The notes under the pieces were generated by a model. The model saw only the letters and a list, made by a program, of their open reading frames with translations, was not told the DNA's origin and did no database searches. Below are positions 1-8,635 of a DNA stretch of 64,000 bases, in pieces (within the stretch, counting starts at the first letter, position 1; each line of letters begins with the position of its first letter). Source of the DNA: Bradyrhizobium sp. ORS 285 (lineage in GTDB: Bacteria; Pseudomonadota; Alphaproteobacteria; Rhizobiales; Xanthobacteraceae); contig NZ_LT859959.1 in NCBI RefSeq assembly GCF_900176205.1, positions 5,291,001-5,355,000 on the forward strand, written 5' to 3'. The position numbers and the translations under genes were made by a program.

Positions 1-276
1 TCTTGTTCTGGCGAAGCTCGTGTTGGTCCGAGCCCGCTGTCGACATCGTCGTTGCTGCGCAACCGTCTACTTGCGCTGCACATCAAGGATGCAAAGAAAA
101 GCAGCACAATCTCAGATTATCTACATCCGCGTTCTCGCGGCAATGAAAAAGATTCGACGTGCGGTCACGAAACAGACATGCAGACGCGACGATCCCGGAT
201 CGGCGGGGCGCATCGAGAAAAGTTCCGATAACTAAAATCTACTTGCGTATTATCAGAAAGCGTGCTTACCTCGCGG
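1..276. other. Stretch with no recognisable gene
   Basis: No reading frame here resembles a known protein. The open frames are short and Arg/Ser-rich, as expected by chance at high GC. Local A+T content is higher than in the flanking genes (positions 85-260), which fits a promoter or intergenic region, but no specific site can be defended. Confidence 0.4.
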
Positions 277-705
277 CCATCCCGCCTCAAGCCGAGGGGC
301 GTTGCGCGCGATCGTCACGACACGCGAGGCGGGGATGCGGTGGCCGCGAGAGATCGCAGCGTCCTCAGTAATGAGGGCGCCGACGAGCGATCTGTCGCGG
401 ACGTGAAGTCGCAGCGTCCTGACACCCCGAAGCTGGTGTTCCCCGTGGCATGCGCGAGCATCGTCGCGGCATGGTGGCCAACAAGCCGGCGCACCAGGGA
501 GACTGCGTATAAGCGTGAAGACCATCGCGCGGGGAATGCCGGGTGTTCTCGGCTGAACCTGTGGTGACTGCCGCCTGCTTTTCTTGCTGCAGGCGGGCCA
601 TGGGTGCGGCCAGCATCCGGCATTCCCTGCGCCCTCTGCGCGTTTGCGAGGGACGAGCTGACGCAAAGCCTCGGGCATGATGTGCCGCGGGAACGCGCAG
701 CCATG
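277..705 (-). repeat. Dispersed repeat of about 420 bp, copy 1
   Basis: Read on the minus strand, this segment aligns by eye along most of its length with 53897-54315 on the plus strand. Shared blocks, in order, include AGAGGGCGCAGGGA, CCATGGCCC, CACAGGTT, CAGCTTCGGG, GTCAGGA, CGTGACGA and GCGGGATGG. The open frame it carries on the minus strand (253-678) is therefore more likely a by-product of the repeat than a gene. It appears to be a non-coding dispersed element; its mode of spread is unknown. Confidence 0.6.
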
Positions 706-783
706 TCGCTCCTCATGTTAGCCTGCAATGCCCTGCTGTTTGAAAAGTGAATCGATCGCCCTTTGTCGTCGTGAGCAAGACTC

Positions 784-922
784 GTAGGGTGGGCAAAGCG
801 GCCGCCGCAGGCGGCAGCGTGCCCACCGTCTCGCGGGAGACTCGCGATCGCAACGGTGGGCACGACGCGGGACACAGCCCTCCAGACTCAACCGCAGCGT
901 GGCGCGCCTTTGCCCACCCTAC
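784..922. repeat. 139-bp palindromic element, copy 1
   Basis: The element starts GTAGGGTGGGCAAAGCG and ends in its near reverse complement CGCCTTTGCCCACCCTAC. Internal inverted stretches contain GTGCCCACCGT and GGTGGGCAC. A second copy of exactly the same length lies at 1633-1771, and a partial one at about 54424-54480. The structure suggests a strongly folding, non-coding mobile-type repeat (REP/MITE-like). Confidence 0.7.
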
Positions 923-1090
923 TCCAGCCGACCGACGACTTGAGTGTTGCCACGGCCTACAGCAGGGTCGCGCGGATTTAGGACTGGTGCCAGGCTTGTT
1001 TCCGCGCTATCACGTCGGTGCTGCGCTGATGCGCACCGTAAGCGTCTCACGTCAGGCAACGCATTCAACGGATCGGCTCGATCCGGAGGA

Positions 1091-1144
1091 ATGCATGATG
1101 CGTTGCCCGTGATCGACCGACGAATTCAAGACCTGCAATCATGA
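1091..1144 (+). CDS. Possible 17-codon upstream ORF coupled to the DUF2798 gene
   Basis: A strong Shine-Dalgarno sequence, GGAGGA (1085-1090), lies directly before overlapping ATGs. From ATG 1091 a 17-residue frame (MHDALPVIDRRIQDLQS) ends in a TGA that overlaps the ATG of the next gene (ATGA, 1141-1144). From ATG 1095, which has better spacing, only a five-codon frame results. Such an arrangement could couple translation to the downstream gene. It could also be chance: no conservation evidence is available here. Confidence 0.25.
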   Translation: MHDALPVIDRRIQDLQS

Positions 1145-1410
1145 CATCATCTGATCGACCGCGCTCGCGCGGAAAACTGCCGGCGCGCTATGCGGCCGTC
1201 ATCATGCCGCTGACACTCTCGCTGCTGATGACGTTCGTCGTGTCCGCGATCTCGACGCTGAAAAGTCTCGGGCCGACGCCGGCGTTCATTGCGACCTGGC
1301 CTGCGGCGTGGGCCATCTCCTGGGTGGTCGCGTTCCCCACCCTGCTTGCGGTGCTGCCGCTGGTGCGGCGGATCGTGGCGCTCGTGGTGGAGGCGCCCAG
1401 GCCGAACTAA
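1141..1410 (+). CDS. DUF2798 small membrane protein
   Basis: This 89-residue protein has two hydrophobic helices (about residues 19-40 and 52-78). It contains the pattern typical of DUF2798 proteins: a PLTLSLLMTFVVSAIST helix, a short loop, then a Trp-rich second helix (WPAAWAISWVVAFPTL). The function of the family is unknown; members are small inner-membrane proteins. It stands alone between repeat-rich intergenic regions and is preceded by a possible coupled mini-ORF. Confidence 0.75.
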   Translation: MTSSDRPRSRGKLPARYAAVIMPLTLSLLMTFVVSAISTLKSLGPTPAFIATWPAAWAISWVVAFPTLLAVLPLVRRIVALVVEAPRPN

Positions 1411-1460
1411 GCGGAAGCGGGTCACTGACATGCGGCTCCGGTGTCCGCCTCACCCTCCGC

Positions 1461-1616
1461 CGTCATCCCGGACAAGCCGCGGCGCGCGACAGCGCGTCGT
1501 GGCGCCGATCCGGGATCCATACGCCGCGGCGGTCCTGATGGGCAAAAGGCCAACGGCCACCGCGCCTCAAACCGCTCCCTGGGGGTATGGGTCCCGGCTC
1601 GAGGCCGGGACGACGG
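1461..1616. repeat. Intergenic palindromic repeat (CGTCATCCCGG type)
   Basis: The stretch begins CGTCATCCCGGACAAGC and ends with GTCCCGGCTCGAGGCCGGGACGACG, giving inverted ends separated by GC-rich sequence. It resembles the short palindromic repeats found between genes in Bradyrhizobium and Rhodopseudomonas. Frames running through it are not credible genes. Confidence 0.5.
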
Positions 1617-1632
1617 TGGAGGTTGTGGCGCC

Positions 1633-1771
1633 GTAGGGTGGGCAAAGCGGCCGCCGGAGGCGGCGGCGTGCCCACCGTCTGGCGGCGGACTCGGTGTCGA
1701 AATGGTGGGCACGGCGCGGGTCACAGTTCGCCTGACTCAAGAGCAGCGGGGCGCGCCTTTGCCCACCCTAC
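1633..1771. repeat. 139-bp palindromic element, copy 2
   Basis: This copy has the same 139-bp length and the same ends as the element at 784-922 (GTAGGGTGGGCAAAGCGG to CGCGCCTTTGCCCACCCTAC), with substitutions between the copies inside. It lies about 30 bp beyond the mutY stop codon, so its transcript would fold into a large hairpin at the 3' end of mutY mRNA. Confidence 0.7.
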
Positions 1772-1799
1772 AGACTACAAACTACACGCCAGTGCTGAC

Positions 1800-2894
1800 T
1801 TACTCCCCCAGCCCGTGCGCGACGACCTTGCGCATCACGTTGGGCAGCGCCTCGCCGTCGAGCGTCGCGATCGGGACCCAGCGCATGCCGTCCGGTGCGC
1901 AGGTGCGGGCCAAGACCTTCGCGGTGTAGACTACGAGCTCCAGCGGGAAATGCGTGAAGACATGGGTGACGACGCCGAGCTTGCGGTGCCAGCGTTTCAC
2001 GCCCGAAAGCTCCGGAGCCTGCGCCAGCGCATCCGCATCGTCCTGACCGGCAAGCCATTCCGAGCCGGGCACCTCGGTCATGCCGCCAAGCAGGCCTTTG
2101 GCGGGACGCGAGCGGACCAGCAGTTCGTCACCGCGGACAACGACGAACGCCGCACCGCGACGGAGCGTGCCGGTCTTCTTGGCGGCCTTGCGCGGGAACG
2201 TCTCCTGGTCGCCGTGCTGGCGCGCCGCGCAATCCTCGTTCAGCGGGCACAGCGAGCACGCCGGCTTCTTCGGGGTGCAGATGGTGGCGCCGAGGTCCAT
2301 CAGCGCCTGGGCGCTGTCGCCGGCGCGGGACGGGCCGAGCAAGGTCGCAGCGAGCGCCTGGATCTGCGGCTTGGCCTGCGGCAGCGCCTCCTCGATCCGA
2401 AACAGCCGCGACGTGACGCGCTCGATGTTGCCGTCGACCGGCATGGTCCGGCGATCGAACGCGATCGCAGCGATTGCTGCTGCCGTGTACGGGCCGATGC
2501 CGGGCAGCTTGCGCAGCCCCTCCTCGGTGTCCGGGAAGACGCCGCCGTGTTCCTGCAGCACAGTCACCGCGCAGGCGTGCAGGTTGCGCGCCCGCGAGTA
2601 GTAGCCGAGCCCGGCCCACATCCGCAGCACATCCTCGAGATCGGCGCTGCCGAGCGCCGACACATCCGGCCAGCGCGCCAGGAATTTCTCGAAATACGGC
2701 CCGACCGCCTTCACCGTCGTCTGCTGCAGCATGATCTCCGACAGCCACACCCGATACGGATCGGAGCGCTGTCCGGCCGGCGCCCGCCACGGCAGCCGCC
2801 GCCGGTGGCGGTCGTACCACGCGAGCAGTTGCGCCGGGCGCTCGGCAGAGCCGGCGTCGGGCTGGTGATTTCGAGAAGCCTTGGGATTAGCCAC
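1800..2894 (-). CDS. mutY: A/G-specific adenine DNA glycosylase MutY
   Basis: MutY removes adenine mispaired with 8-oxoguanine in base excision repair. The 364-residue protein has the HhH-GPD fold: SEIMLQQTT (residues 52-60) with the catalytic Glu, then LPGIGPYTAAAI and the Asp of MPVDGNIERV. The iron-sulfur cluster ligands follow as CX6CX2CX5C (ICTPKKPACSLCPLNEDC). The C-terminal third fits the Nudix-like domain that reads 8-oxoG. The start is a GTG, with GAAGAG just upstream. A 139-bp palindromic repeat follows the stop codon. Confidence 0.95.
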   Translation of the reverse strand: MANPKASRNHQPDAGSAERPAQLLAWYDRHRRRLPWRAPAGQRSDPYRVWLSEIMLQQTTVKAVGPYFEKFLARWPDVSALGSADLEDVLRMWAGLGYYSRARNLHACAVTVLQEHGGVFPDTEEGLRKLPGIGPYTAAAIAAIAFDRRTMPVDGNIERVTSRLFRIEEALPQAKPQIQALAATLLGPSRAGDSAQALMDLGATICTPKKPACSLCPLNEDCAARQHGDQETFPRKAAKKTGTLRRGAAFVVVRGDELLVRSRPAKGLLGGMTEVPGSEWLAGQDDADALAQAPELSGVKRWHRKLGVVTHVFTHFPLELVVYTAKVLARTCAPDGMRWVPIATLDGEALPNVMRKVVAHGLGE

Positions 2895-2960
2895 GTCTCT
2901 TCAATAGAGCGGAAACAAAGGTTGGACCAGCGCACCGGCTCGGAAGTCCCCAGATCAAGC

Positions 2961-3008
2961 AGCGTCAGACAGAATGTCCTCGCCTTCTATGACGCTGCGC
3001 GTTATAAT
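2961..3008 (+). promoter_or_regulatory. Probable higBA promoter with inverted repeat
   Basis: A perfect TATAAT (3003-3008) ends only five bases before the higB ATG (3014), so the transcript may be nearly leaderless. Just upstream are perfect 7-bp inverted arms AGCGTCA (2961-2967) and TGACGCT (2990-2996). This is a plausible binding site for the HigA antitoxin, which in this family represses its own operon. No good -35 hexamer was seen. Confidence 0.45.
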
Positions 3009-3013
3009 CCGTC

Positions 3014-3298
3014 ATGATCCAGAGCTTCGCGGATCGGGAAACGGAGCTGATATGGACCGGCCGGCGGAGCCGAAGATTGCCGTCGGACATTCAGGATGTC
3101 GCACTTCGCAAACTTCGTCTTCTGAATCAGGCCCGGGTTCTTGACGATCTCCGGGTGCCGCCCGGGAACCGGCTCGAGGCTTTGAGGGCTGACCGCGCCG
3201 GGCAACATTCGATCAGGATCAACGATCAATGGCGAATTTGCTTCGTCTGGGAGGATAGAGGACCTGCGCATGTCGAAATCGTCGACTACCACCGCTAG
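3014..3298 (+). CDS. higB: HigB-type toxin (RelE/ParE superfamily)
   Basis: This 94-residue protein matches the HigB/GraT plasmid-maintenance killer family, ribosome-dependent mRNA interferases. Supporting features are the N-terminal [13 protein letters not shown], the central [24 protein letters not shown] and the C-terminal WRICFVWED...VEIVDYHR, where the basic and terminal His residues are typical. The toxin gene comes first and overlaps the antitoxin gene by 29 bp, as is usual for higBA. A perfect -10 box sits almost on the start codon. Confidence 0.9.
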   Translation: MIQSFADRETELIWTGRRSRRLPSDIQDVALRKLRLLNQARVLDDLRVPPGNRLEALRADRAGQHSIRINDQWRICFVWEDRGPAHVEIVDYHR

Positions 3299-3590
3299 AA
3301 GCAACCTGCTGCACAATCCCCATCCCGGGGAAATCCTGCTGGAGGAGTTCCTCAAGCCGATGGGACTGAGCCAAAATGCGCTGGCCCGCGCCGTTCATGT
3401 ACCGCCGCGCCGGATCAACGAGATCGTGCTCGGCAAGCGCGACATCACCGCGGACACCGACCTGCGCCTCGCCCGCTATTTTCGTGTCTCCGAAGGCTTC
3501 TTCCTCGGTCTTCAGATGGACTATGACCTCATGCAGCGGCGGCGCGAGATTGCCCCCGACCTGAAAGCGATCCGTCCGCGCGCCGCGTGA
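3270..3590 (+). CDS. higA: HigA-type antitoxin (HTH, XRE family)
   Basis: This 106-residue antitoxin has the HigA signature [25 protein letters not shown] (about residues 18-42), then the helix-turn-helix [28 protein letters not shown]. It should neutralise HigB by direct binding and repress the operon. It overlaps higB by 29 bp, so the two are probably translated together. The pair sits between mutY and the DUF721 gene, in otherwise core surroundings. Confidence 0.92.
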   Translation: MSKSSTTTARSNLLHNPHPGEILLEEFLKPMGLSQNALARAVHVPPRRINEIVLGKRDITADTDLRLARYFRVSEGFFLGLQMDYDLMQRRREIAPDLKAIRPRAA

Positions 3591-3608
3591 CGGCAGCGAG
3601 AAAGCATC

Positions 3609-4088
3609 ATGGCAAAGCCCGGCCGCCTCACCGCAAAGCCTCTCTCGCTGATGATGGGCGATGTGCTGACGGCTGCCTATGCCAAGCAGGGGTTTGCCGC
3701 GCGCGAGCTTGTGACGCGCTGGCCGGAGATCGCCGGGCGCGAGATCGCCGAGCACGCCCAGCCCCTGAAGATGCAATGGCCGCGACCGGTCGAGGGCCAG
3801 CCGCAGGAGCCGGCGACCTTGATCCTGCGCGTCGAGGGGCCGATGGCGCTGGAGATCCAGCATTCGTCTGACGTGATCCTGGAGCGGGTCAACCGCTTCT
3901 TCGGCTGGCATGCGGTGGGCAAGCTGGCGCTGCGGCAGGGGCCGCTGACCCGGCCGCCGGTGAAGCGCCGCCCGGCGCCGCCCGATCCGAAGAAGGTGGC
4001 CAAGGTGGCTTCGACCCTGACGGCGATCGAGGACGACGCGCTGCGCGATGCGCTGGCGCGGCTGGGCGCCGCCATCAAGCGAAATTGA
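3609..4088 (+). CDS. DUF721 (DciA-like) protein
   Basis: This 159-residue protein carries the DUF721 domain in its first about 110 residues (MGDVLTAAYAKQGFAARELVTRWPEIAGREIAEHAQPLKMQWPR, then a LILRVEGPMALEIQH strand region). In other bacteria DUF721 proteins include DciA, a DnaB helicase loader or operator, so a replication role is possible here but not shown. The C-terminal third is basic and Pro-rich. It starts 18 bp after higA and ends before a separately expressed DsbA-like gene. Confidence 0.8.
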   Translation: MAKPGRLTAKPLSLMMGDVLTAAYAKQGFAARELVTRWPEIAGREIAEHAQPLKMQWPRPVEGQPQEPATLILRVEGPMALEIQHSSDVILERVNRFFGWHAVGKLALRQGPLTRPPVKRRPAPPDPKKVAKVASTLTAIEDDALRDALARLGAAIKRN

Positions 4089-4183
4089 CGTTCGCCGTTT
4101 GATCCCTGCTTGAGCCCCGGCATTGCCTCGGACGGGGTTTCAAGCTAGCGAAAAGCCAAGTTATTGAGTGTTTCAGGCGCGAG

Positions 4184-4864
4184 ATGCGCCCATTCCGGAG
4201 CAGAGCCTTGATCATCACCCGCCGCGCCTTCACCGCCGCCCTGTCGCTGACCGGCCTCGCCGCGCTGGCCGGCTTCTCCCCGCTGCGGCTGATCTCGGAG
4301 GCCATGGCGCAGAGCGCCGCCGATGTCGCCAAGCCGCAGTCGCTGCCGGACATGGGGATCGGCCCGGCGGACGCCGCCGTGACCATCGTGGAATACGCCT
4401 CGATGACCTGCCCGCATTGCGCGGCGTTCAACGCGACCGTGTTCCCGAAGCTGAAGGCCGAATACGTCGATACCGGCAAGATCCGCTACATCTTCCGCGA
4501 GTTCCCGCTGGACATCAAAGCCGCAGCCGGCTCGATGCTGACCCGCTGCATCGCCAAGGACGACGCGCAGAAGTATTTTGCCGTCACCGACATGCTGTTC
4601 CGTTCGCAGAACGACTGGGTGGTCAAGAACACCACCGAGACCCTGACGCGGATCGGCAAGCAGGCCGGCCTCAGCCAGCAGCAGGTCGAGGCCTGCCTGA
4701 AAGACCAGGCGCTGCTCGACAAGATCGCCGCCGATCAGAAATACGCCAGCGACGTTCTCAAAGTGGATTCGACGCCGACCTTCTTCATCAACGGCGAGAA
4801 GATCAAAGGCGAATCCTCGATCGAGGAGTTTCAGAAGCGCATCAACCCGCTTCTGAAGAGCTGA
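4184..4864 (+). CDS. DsbA-family thiol-disulfide oxidoreductase
   Basis: A 226-residue exported thioredoxin-fold protein. The N-terminus carries a twin-arginine-like signal (ITRRAFTAALSLTGLAALAGF) ending near AMAQS. The redox motif is CPHC (residues 76-79, in EYASMTCPHCAAFN), and the cis-Pro loop is STPTFFING. The YIFREFPLD and helical insert typical of DsbA/DsbG-like proteins (Thioredoxin_4) lie between. It probably oxidises or isomerises disulfides in the periplasm; its substrate is unknown. A terminator follows at 4895. Confidence 0.88.
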   Translation: MRPFRSRALIITRRAFTAALSLTGLAALAGFSPLRLISEAMAQSAADVAKPQSLPDMGIGPADAAVTIVEYASMTCPHCAAFNATVFPKLKAEYVDTGKIRYIFREFPLDIKAAAGSMLTRCIAKDDAQKYFAVTDMLFRSQNDWVVKNTTETLTRIGKQAGLSQQQVEACLKDQALLDKIAADQKYASDVLKVDSTPTFFINGEKIKGESSIEEFQKRINPLLKS

Positions 4865-4894
4865 TCCGAATCACTGAGTCAAACGAGACACAGT

Positions 4895-4923
4895 GCGGCC
4901 CCTTCGTGGGGCCGCTTCTGTTT
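4895..4923 (+). terminator. Rho-independent terminator after the DsbA-like gene
   Basis: Perfect 8-bp arms GCGGCCCC (4895-4902) and GGGGCCGC (4908-4915) enclose a five-base loop and are followed by TTCTGTTTG. It lies 30 bp beyond the stop codon of the DsbA-like gene. Confidence 0.85.
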
Positions 4924-5108
4924 GGTGGGCTGATTCGATCGAGAAAGCCTTGGAAAAGCGGGGCGAGCGGGTTGCCCTCAAGGACCGGCCTCGCCATTGT
5001 CCCGCCCTCAGAATGGGGCGCTAGAGGCGACTCAAGTCACTTTGACTTTGCCATCCATGGTATTGTCGGGGCTGTGAGATTCGTTTCCCGCCAACAGAGA
5101 ATCTGTGC

Positions 5109-8100
5109 ATGAAACTCACGCGTCTTCGTCTCCACGGTTTCAAGACGTTCGTCGAACCGACTGACTTCGTGATCGAACCCGGCCTCACCGGCGTCGTCGG
5201 TCCGAACGGCTGCGGCAAGTCGAATCTGGTCGAGGCGCTGCGCTGGGCGATGGGTGAGACCTCGCACAAATCGCTGCGCGCCGCCGACATGGACGCGGTG
5301 ATCTTCTCCGGCTCGAACACGCGTCCGTCGCGCAACCACGCCGAAGTGGTGATGACGATCGACAACAGCGATCGCACCGCGCCGGCTGCCGTGAACGACC
5401 GCGACATTCTCGAAATCTCACGCCGCATCGAGCGCGAGGCCGGCTCGGTCTATCGCATCAACGGCCGCGACGTGCGCGCCCGCGACGTGCAGATCCTGTT
5501 CGCCGACGCCGCCACCGGCGCGCGCTCGCCGGCCCTGGTCCACCAGGGCAAGATCGGCGAGATCATTCAGGCCAAGCCCGAGCAGCGCCGCCGCGTGCTG
5601 GAAGACGCCGCCGGCGTCGCCGGCCTGCATGCGCGCCGCCACGAGGCCGAGCTGCGGCTGAAGGCGGCCGAGACGAATCTGCTGCGCGTCGAGGACGTCA
5701 TCGGCCAGCTCTCCGGCCAGATGGAAGGCCTGCGCAAGCAGGCGCGCCAGGCGATCCGCTACCGCGAGGTCGCGGCCAAGGTGCGCAAGGCGGAAGCCAC
5801 GCTCTATCACCTGCGCTGGATGGGCGCGCATGCCGACCTCAACGACGCCGCGCATACGCACGACGTCGCCGTGCGCGAAATGGCCGAGCGGACCCGCGAG
5901 CAGGCCGAATCAGCCCGCATCCAGGCGATCCGCTCGTCGCATCTGCCGGCGCTGCGCGAGGCCGAGGCCCGTGCGGCTGCGACGATGCAGCGGCTGAAGA
6001 ATGCCCGCGACCTGCTCGACCGCGAGGAGGTGCGCGCCAAGGAGCGTGCCGGCGAGCTCGACCGCCGCCTGATGCAGCTCACCGCCGACGTCGCGCGTGA
6101 GCAGCAGCAGAACCAGGATGCGCAGGTCGCGCTGCAGCGTCTGGAGACCGAAGACGCGGAGCTGAAGGAAGAGATCAAGGCGCGCGTCGAGATGCGCAGC
6201 GGCGTCGACGAGCGTGTCGCCGAGGCCGAGGCGCTTCTGACCGAGACCGAGCGCCAGTTCACCGAGCTGACGACGCAGCTCGCCGATCTCACCGCCCGCC
6301 GCAACCAGCTCGAAGCCAACGTCCGCAGCCATCGCGAGCGTCTCGCCCGCCTCGACCAGGACATCGCCAATGTCCGGGCCGATGAGGAGCGGCTGGCGCA
6401 GGAGACCGCGCATCTCGGCGATCTCGATACGCTCGCCGCCGCGCTCGAAGCGGCTGAAGAGGCTGAGGCGCAGGCCGAAGCGGCCGTGCAGACCAACGAG
6501 GCCGCGCAAGCCTCCGCGCGGCAGAAGCTCGAAGCCTCGCGCGCTCCGCTGGCGGAAGCCGAGAAGCGCGCGCAGCGGCTGGAGACCGAGGCGCGCACCA
6601 TCTCCAAGATGGTCAACAGCGAGACCAAGAATCTGTGGCCGCCGATCATCGACGGCGTCACCGTTGCCAAGGGGTATGAGAAGGCGCTCGGCGCCGTGCT
6701 CGGCGACGATCTCGATGCGCCGGTTGATGCCTCCGCGCCGATGCACTGGACGGTCGCCGGCGCCGAGGTCACCGACCCCGCGCTGCCCGATGGCGTCGAG
6801 CCGTTGGCTGCGTATGTGCAGGCGCCGCCGGAGCTGTCGCGCCGCCTCGCCCAGATCGGCGTGGTGTCGCGCGACCGCGGCGCGCAGCTGGTGTCGCAGT
6901 TGCGCACCGGCCAGCGGCTGGTGTCGCCGGAAGGCGACGTCTGGCGCTGGGACGGCTTCATCGCCGCGGCACACGCGCCGACCGGCGCGGCACGGCGTCT
7001 GGCCGAGCGCGCCCGCCTGATCGACATCGAGGCCGAGCTGGAGCAGGCGCGCATCGATGCCGCCGGCAAGCGCCAGGTGCTGGAGAGCGCCGAGGCCGAG
7101 GTGAAGGCCGCGACGTCAGCCGAGAGCGCCGCGCGCGAAGCCTGGCGCGCCGCGCAGCGCGAGGTCAACTCGGCGCGCGAGCGCCATGCCAATGCCGAGC
7201 GCGAGATCAACCGCCATTCGGCGCGCAAGTCGGCGCTGGTCGAGGCGTCCACGCGTCTGGCCCATGATCGCGCCGAGATCGCCGAGCTGCACGAGAATGC
7301 GCTGGAAGCGATCGAGGGGCTGCCGGCGACCACCGAAGCCGACGGCCGGCTGGCCGCCGTGCGCGCCGAGATCGAGACCAAGCGCCGTGCTGCAGCCCAA
7401 GTGCGCGCCGAGGCCCAGGCGCTGGCCCGCGAAGCCGAGCTGGCCGATCGCCGCGTGCAGGCGATCATCAACGAGCGCAACGACTGGTTCAACCGCATCC
7501 GCGGCGCCGGCTCGCAGATCGCCACCATCGAGGCGCGCATCGCCGAGGTGAGGGACGAGCGCGCCGAGCTCGACAACGCGCCGGAAATCTTCGCCGAGAA
7601 GCGCAGCGCGCTGATCGACGAGCTCGCGATCGCCGAGGAGGAGCGCCAGGTCGCCGCCGACGCGCTGGCCGAAGCCGAGACCGCGATGGGCGACACCGAC
7701 CGCGCCGCCAAGGCCTCGCTGGAAGCGCTGTCGAAGTCGCGCGAGGCCGCCGCCCGCGCCGAGGAGCGGCTGGAAAGCGCCAAGCGCCGCGTCGCCGATG
7801 TCGAGCGCGAGATCCACGACATGCTCGAATGCGAGCCGAACGCGGTCGCCGCGATGGCCGAGATCGGCCCGGACACTCAGCTGCCGCCGCTGCACGAGAT
7901 CGAGGACAGTCTGGAGAAGCTGCGCCGCGACCGCGAGCGCCTCGGTGCCGTCAACCTCCGCGCCGAGGAAGAGCTCACCGAGGTCGAGGGCTCGCACACC
8001 GCGCTGACCACCGAGCGCGACGATCTGGTCGAAGCCATCAAGCGGCTGCGCCAGGGCATTCAGAGCCTCAACAAGGAGGCGCGCGAGCGTCTGCAGTCCT

Positions 8101-8573
8101 CGTTCGAGACCGTCAACGACCACTTCAAGCGGCTGTTCACCGAGCTGTTCGGCGGCGGCGAGGCGGCGCTGCACCTGATCGAGAGCGACGATCCGCTCGA
8201 AGCCGGCCTCGAGATCATCGCCAAGCCGCCGGGCAAGAAGCCGCAGACGCTGTCGCTCTTGTCGGGCGGCGAGCAGGCGCTGACGGCGATGGCGCTGATC
8301 TTCGCGGTGTTCTTGACCAACCCCTCGCCGATCTGCGTGCTGGACGAGGTCGACGCGCCGCTCGACGACCACAACGTCGAACGCTTCTGCAACCTGCTGC
8401 ATGAGATGAAGGGCTCGACCGAGACCCGCTTCATCATCATCACCCACAACCCGATCACCATGGCGCGCATGAACCGGCTGTTCGGCGTCACCATGGCCGA
8501 GCGCGGCGTGTCGCAGCTCGTCTCGGTCGCGCTCGACGAGGCCGTGAAGATCCTCGACCAGCAGGTGGCGTGA
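5109..8573 (+). CDS. smc: Chromosome segregation protein SMC
   Basis: This 1154-residue ABC-type ATPase compacts and resolves chromosomes together with ScpA and ScpB. The Walker A motif is GPNGCGKSNL (about residues 33-42). Two long Ala/Glu/Arg-rich coiled coils flank a hinge at about residues 510-620 (IIDGVTVAKGYEKALGAVLGDD). The C-terminal head has the signature LSLLSGGEQALTAMALIFA and Walker B ICVLDEVDAPLDD. The length is usual for the family. The repetitive codon pattern of the coiled coil creates long spurious frames on both strands. Confidence 0.98.
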   Translation: MKLTRLRLHGFKTFVEPTDFVIEPGLTGVVGPNGCGKSNLVEALRWAMGETSHKSLRAADMDAVIFSGSNTRPSRNHAEVVMTIDNSDRTAPAAVNDRDILEISRRIEREAGSVYRINGRDVRARDVQILFADAATGARSPALVHQGKIGEIIQAKPEQRRRVLEDAAGVAGLHARRHEAELRLKAAETNLLRVEDVIGQLSGQMEGLRKQARQAIRYREVAAKVRKAEATLYHLRWMGAHADLNDAAHTHDVAVREMAERTREQAESARIQAIRSSHLPALREAEARAAATMQRLKNARDLLDREEVRAKERAGELDRRLMQLTADVAREQQQNQDAQVALQRLETEDAELKEEIKARVEMRSGVDERVAEAEALLTETERQFTELTTQLADLTARRNQLEANVRSHRERLARLDQDIANVRADEERLAQETAHLGDLDTLAAALEAAEEAEAQAEAAVQTNEAAQASARQKLEASRAPLAEAEKRAQRLETEARTISKMVNSETKNLWPPIIDGVTVAKGYEKALGAVLGDDLDAPVDASAPMHWTVAGAEVTDPALPDGVEPLAAYVQAPPELSRRLAQIGVVSRDRGAQLVSQLRTGQRLVSPEGDVWRWDGFIAAAHAPTGAARRLAERARLIDIEAELEQARIDAAGKRQVLESAEAEVKAATSAESAAREAWRAAQREVNSARERHANAEREINRHSARKSALVEASTRLAHDRAEIAELHENALEAIEGLPATTEADGRLAAVRAEIETKRRAAAQVRAEAQALAREAELADRRVQAIINERNDWFNRIRGAGSQIATIEARIAEVRDERAELDNAPEIFAEKRSALIDELAIAEEERQVAADALAEAETAMGDTDRAAKASLEALSKSREAAARAEERLESAKRRVADVEREIHDMLECEPNAVAAMAEIGPDTQLPPLHEIEDSLEKLRRDRERLGAVNLRAEEELTEVEGSHTALTTERDDLVEAIKRLRQGIQSLNKEARERLQSSFETVNDHFKRLFTELFGGGEAALHLIESDDPLEAGLEIIAKPPGKKPQTLSLLSGGEQALTAMALIFAVFLTNPSPICVLDEVDAPLDDHNVERFCNLLHEMKGSTETRFIIITHNPITMARMNRLFGVTMAERGVSQLVSVALDEAVKILDQQVA

Positions 8574-8635
8574 TCTTGCTCCCTCATTCCGGACCGCCGC
8601 TCGCGCGGCGCCCGGACTGATTTATGGAGAGAACC

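Noticed and set aside
253..678. A 141-codon open frame on the minus strand
   Set aside because: It lies within the dispersed repeat that recurs at 53897-54315, where the matching frame is not preserved. It is probably not a protein gene.
1587..3017. A 476-codon open frame on the plus strand
   Set aside because: Antisense to mutY, which has complete catalytic and cluster motifs. Its ends lie in a palindromic repeat and in the higB promoter.
5807..7876. A 689-codon Ser/Ala/Arg-rich open frame on the minus strand
   Set aside because: It is the mirror of the smc coiled-coil region, whose regular codon pattern keeps the antisense frame open.
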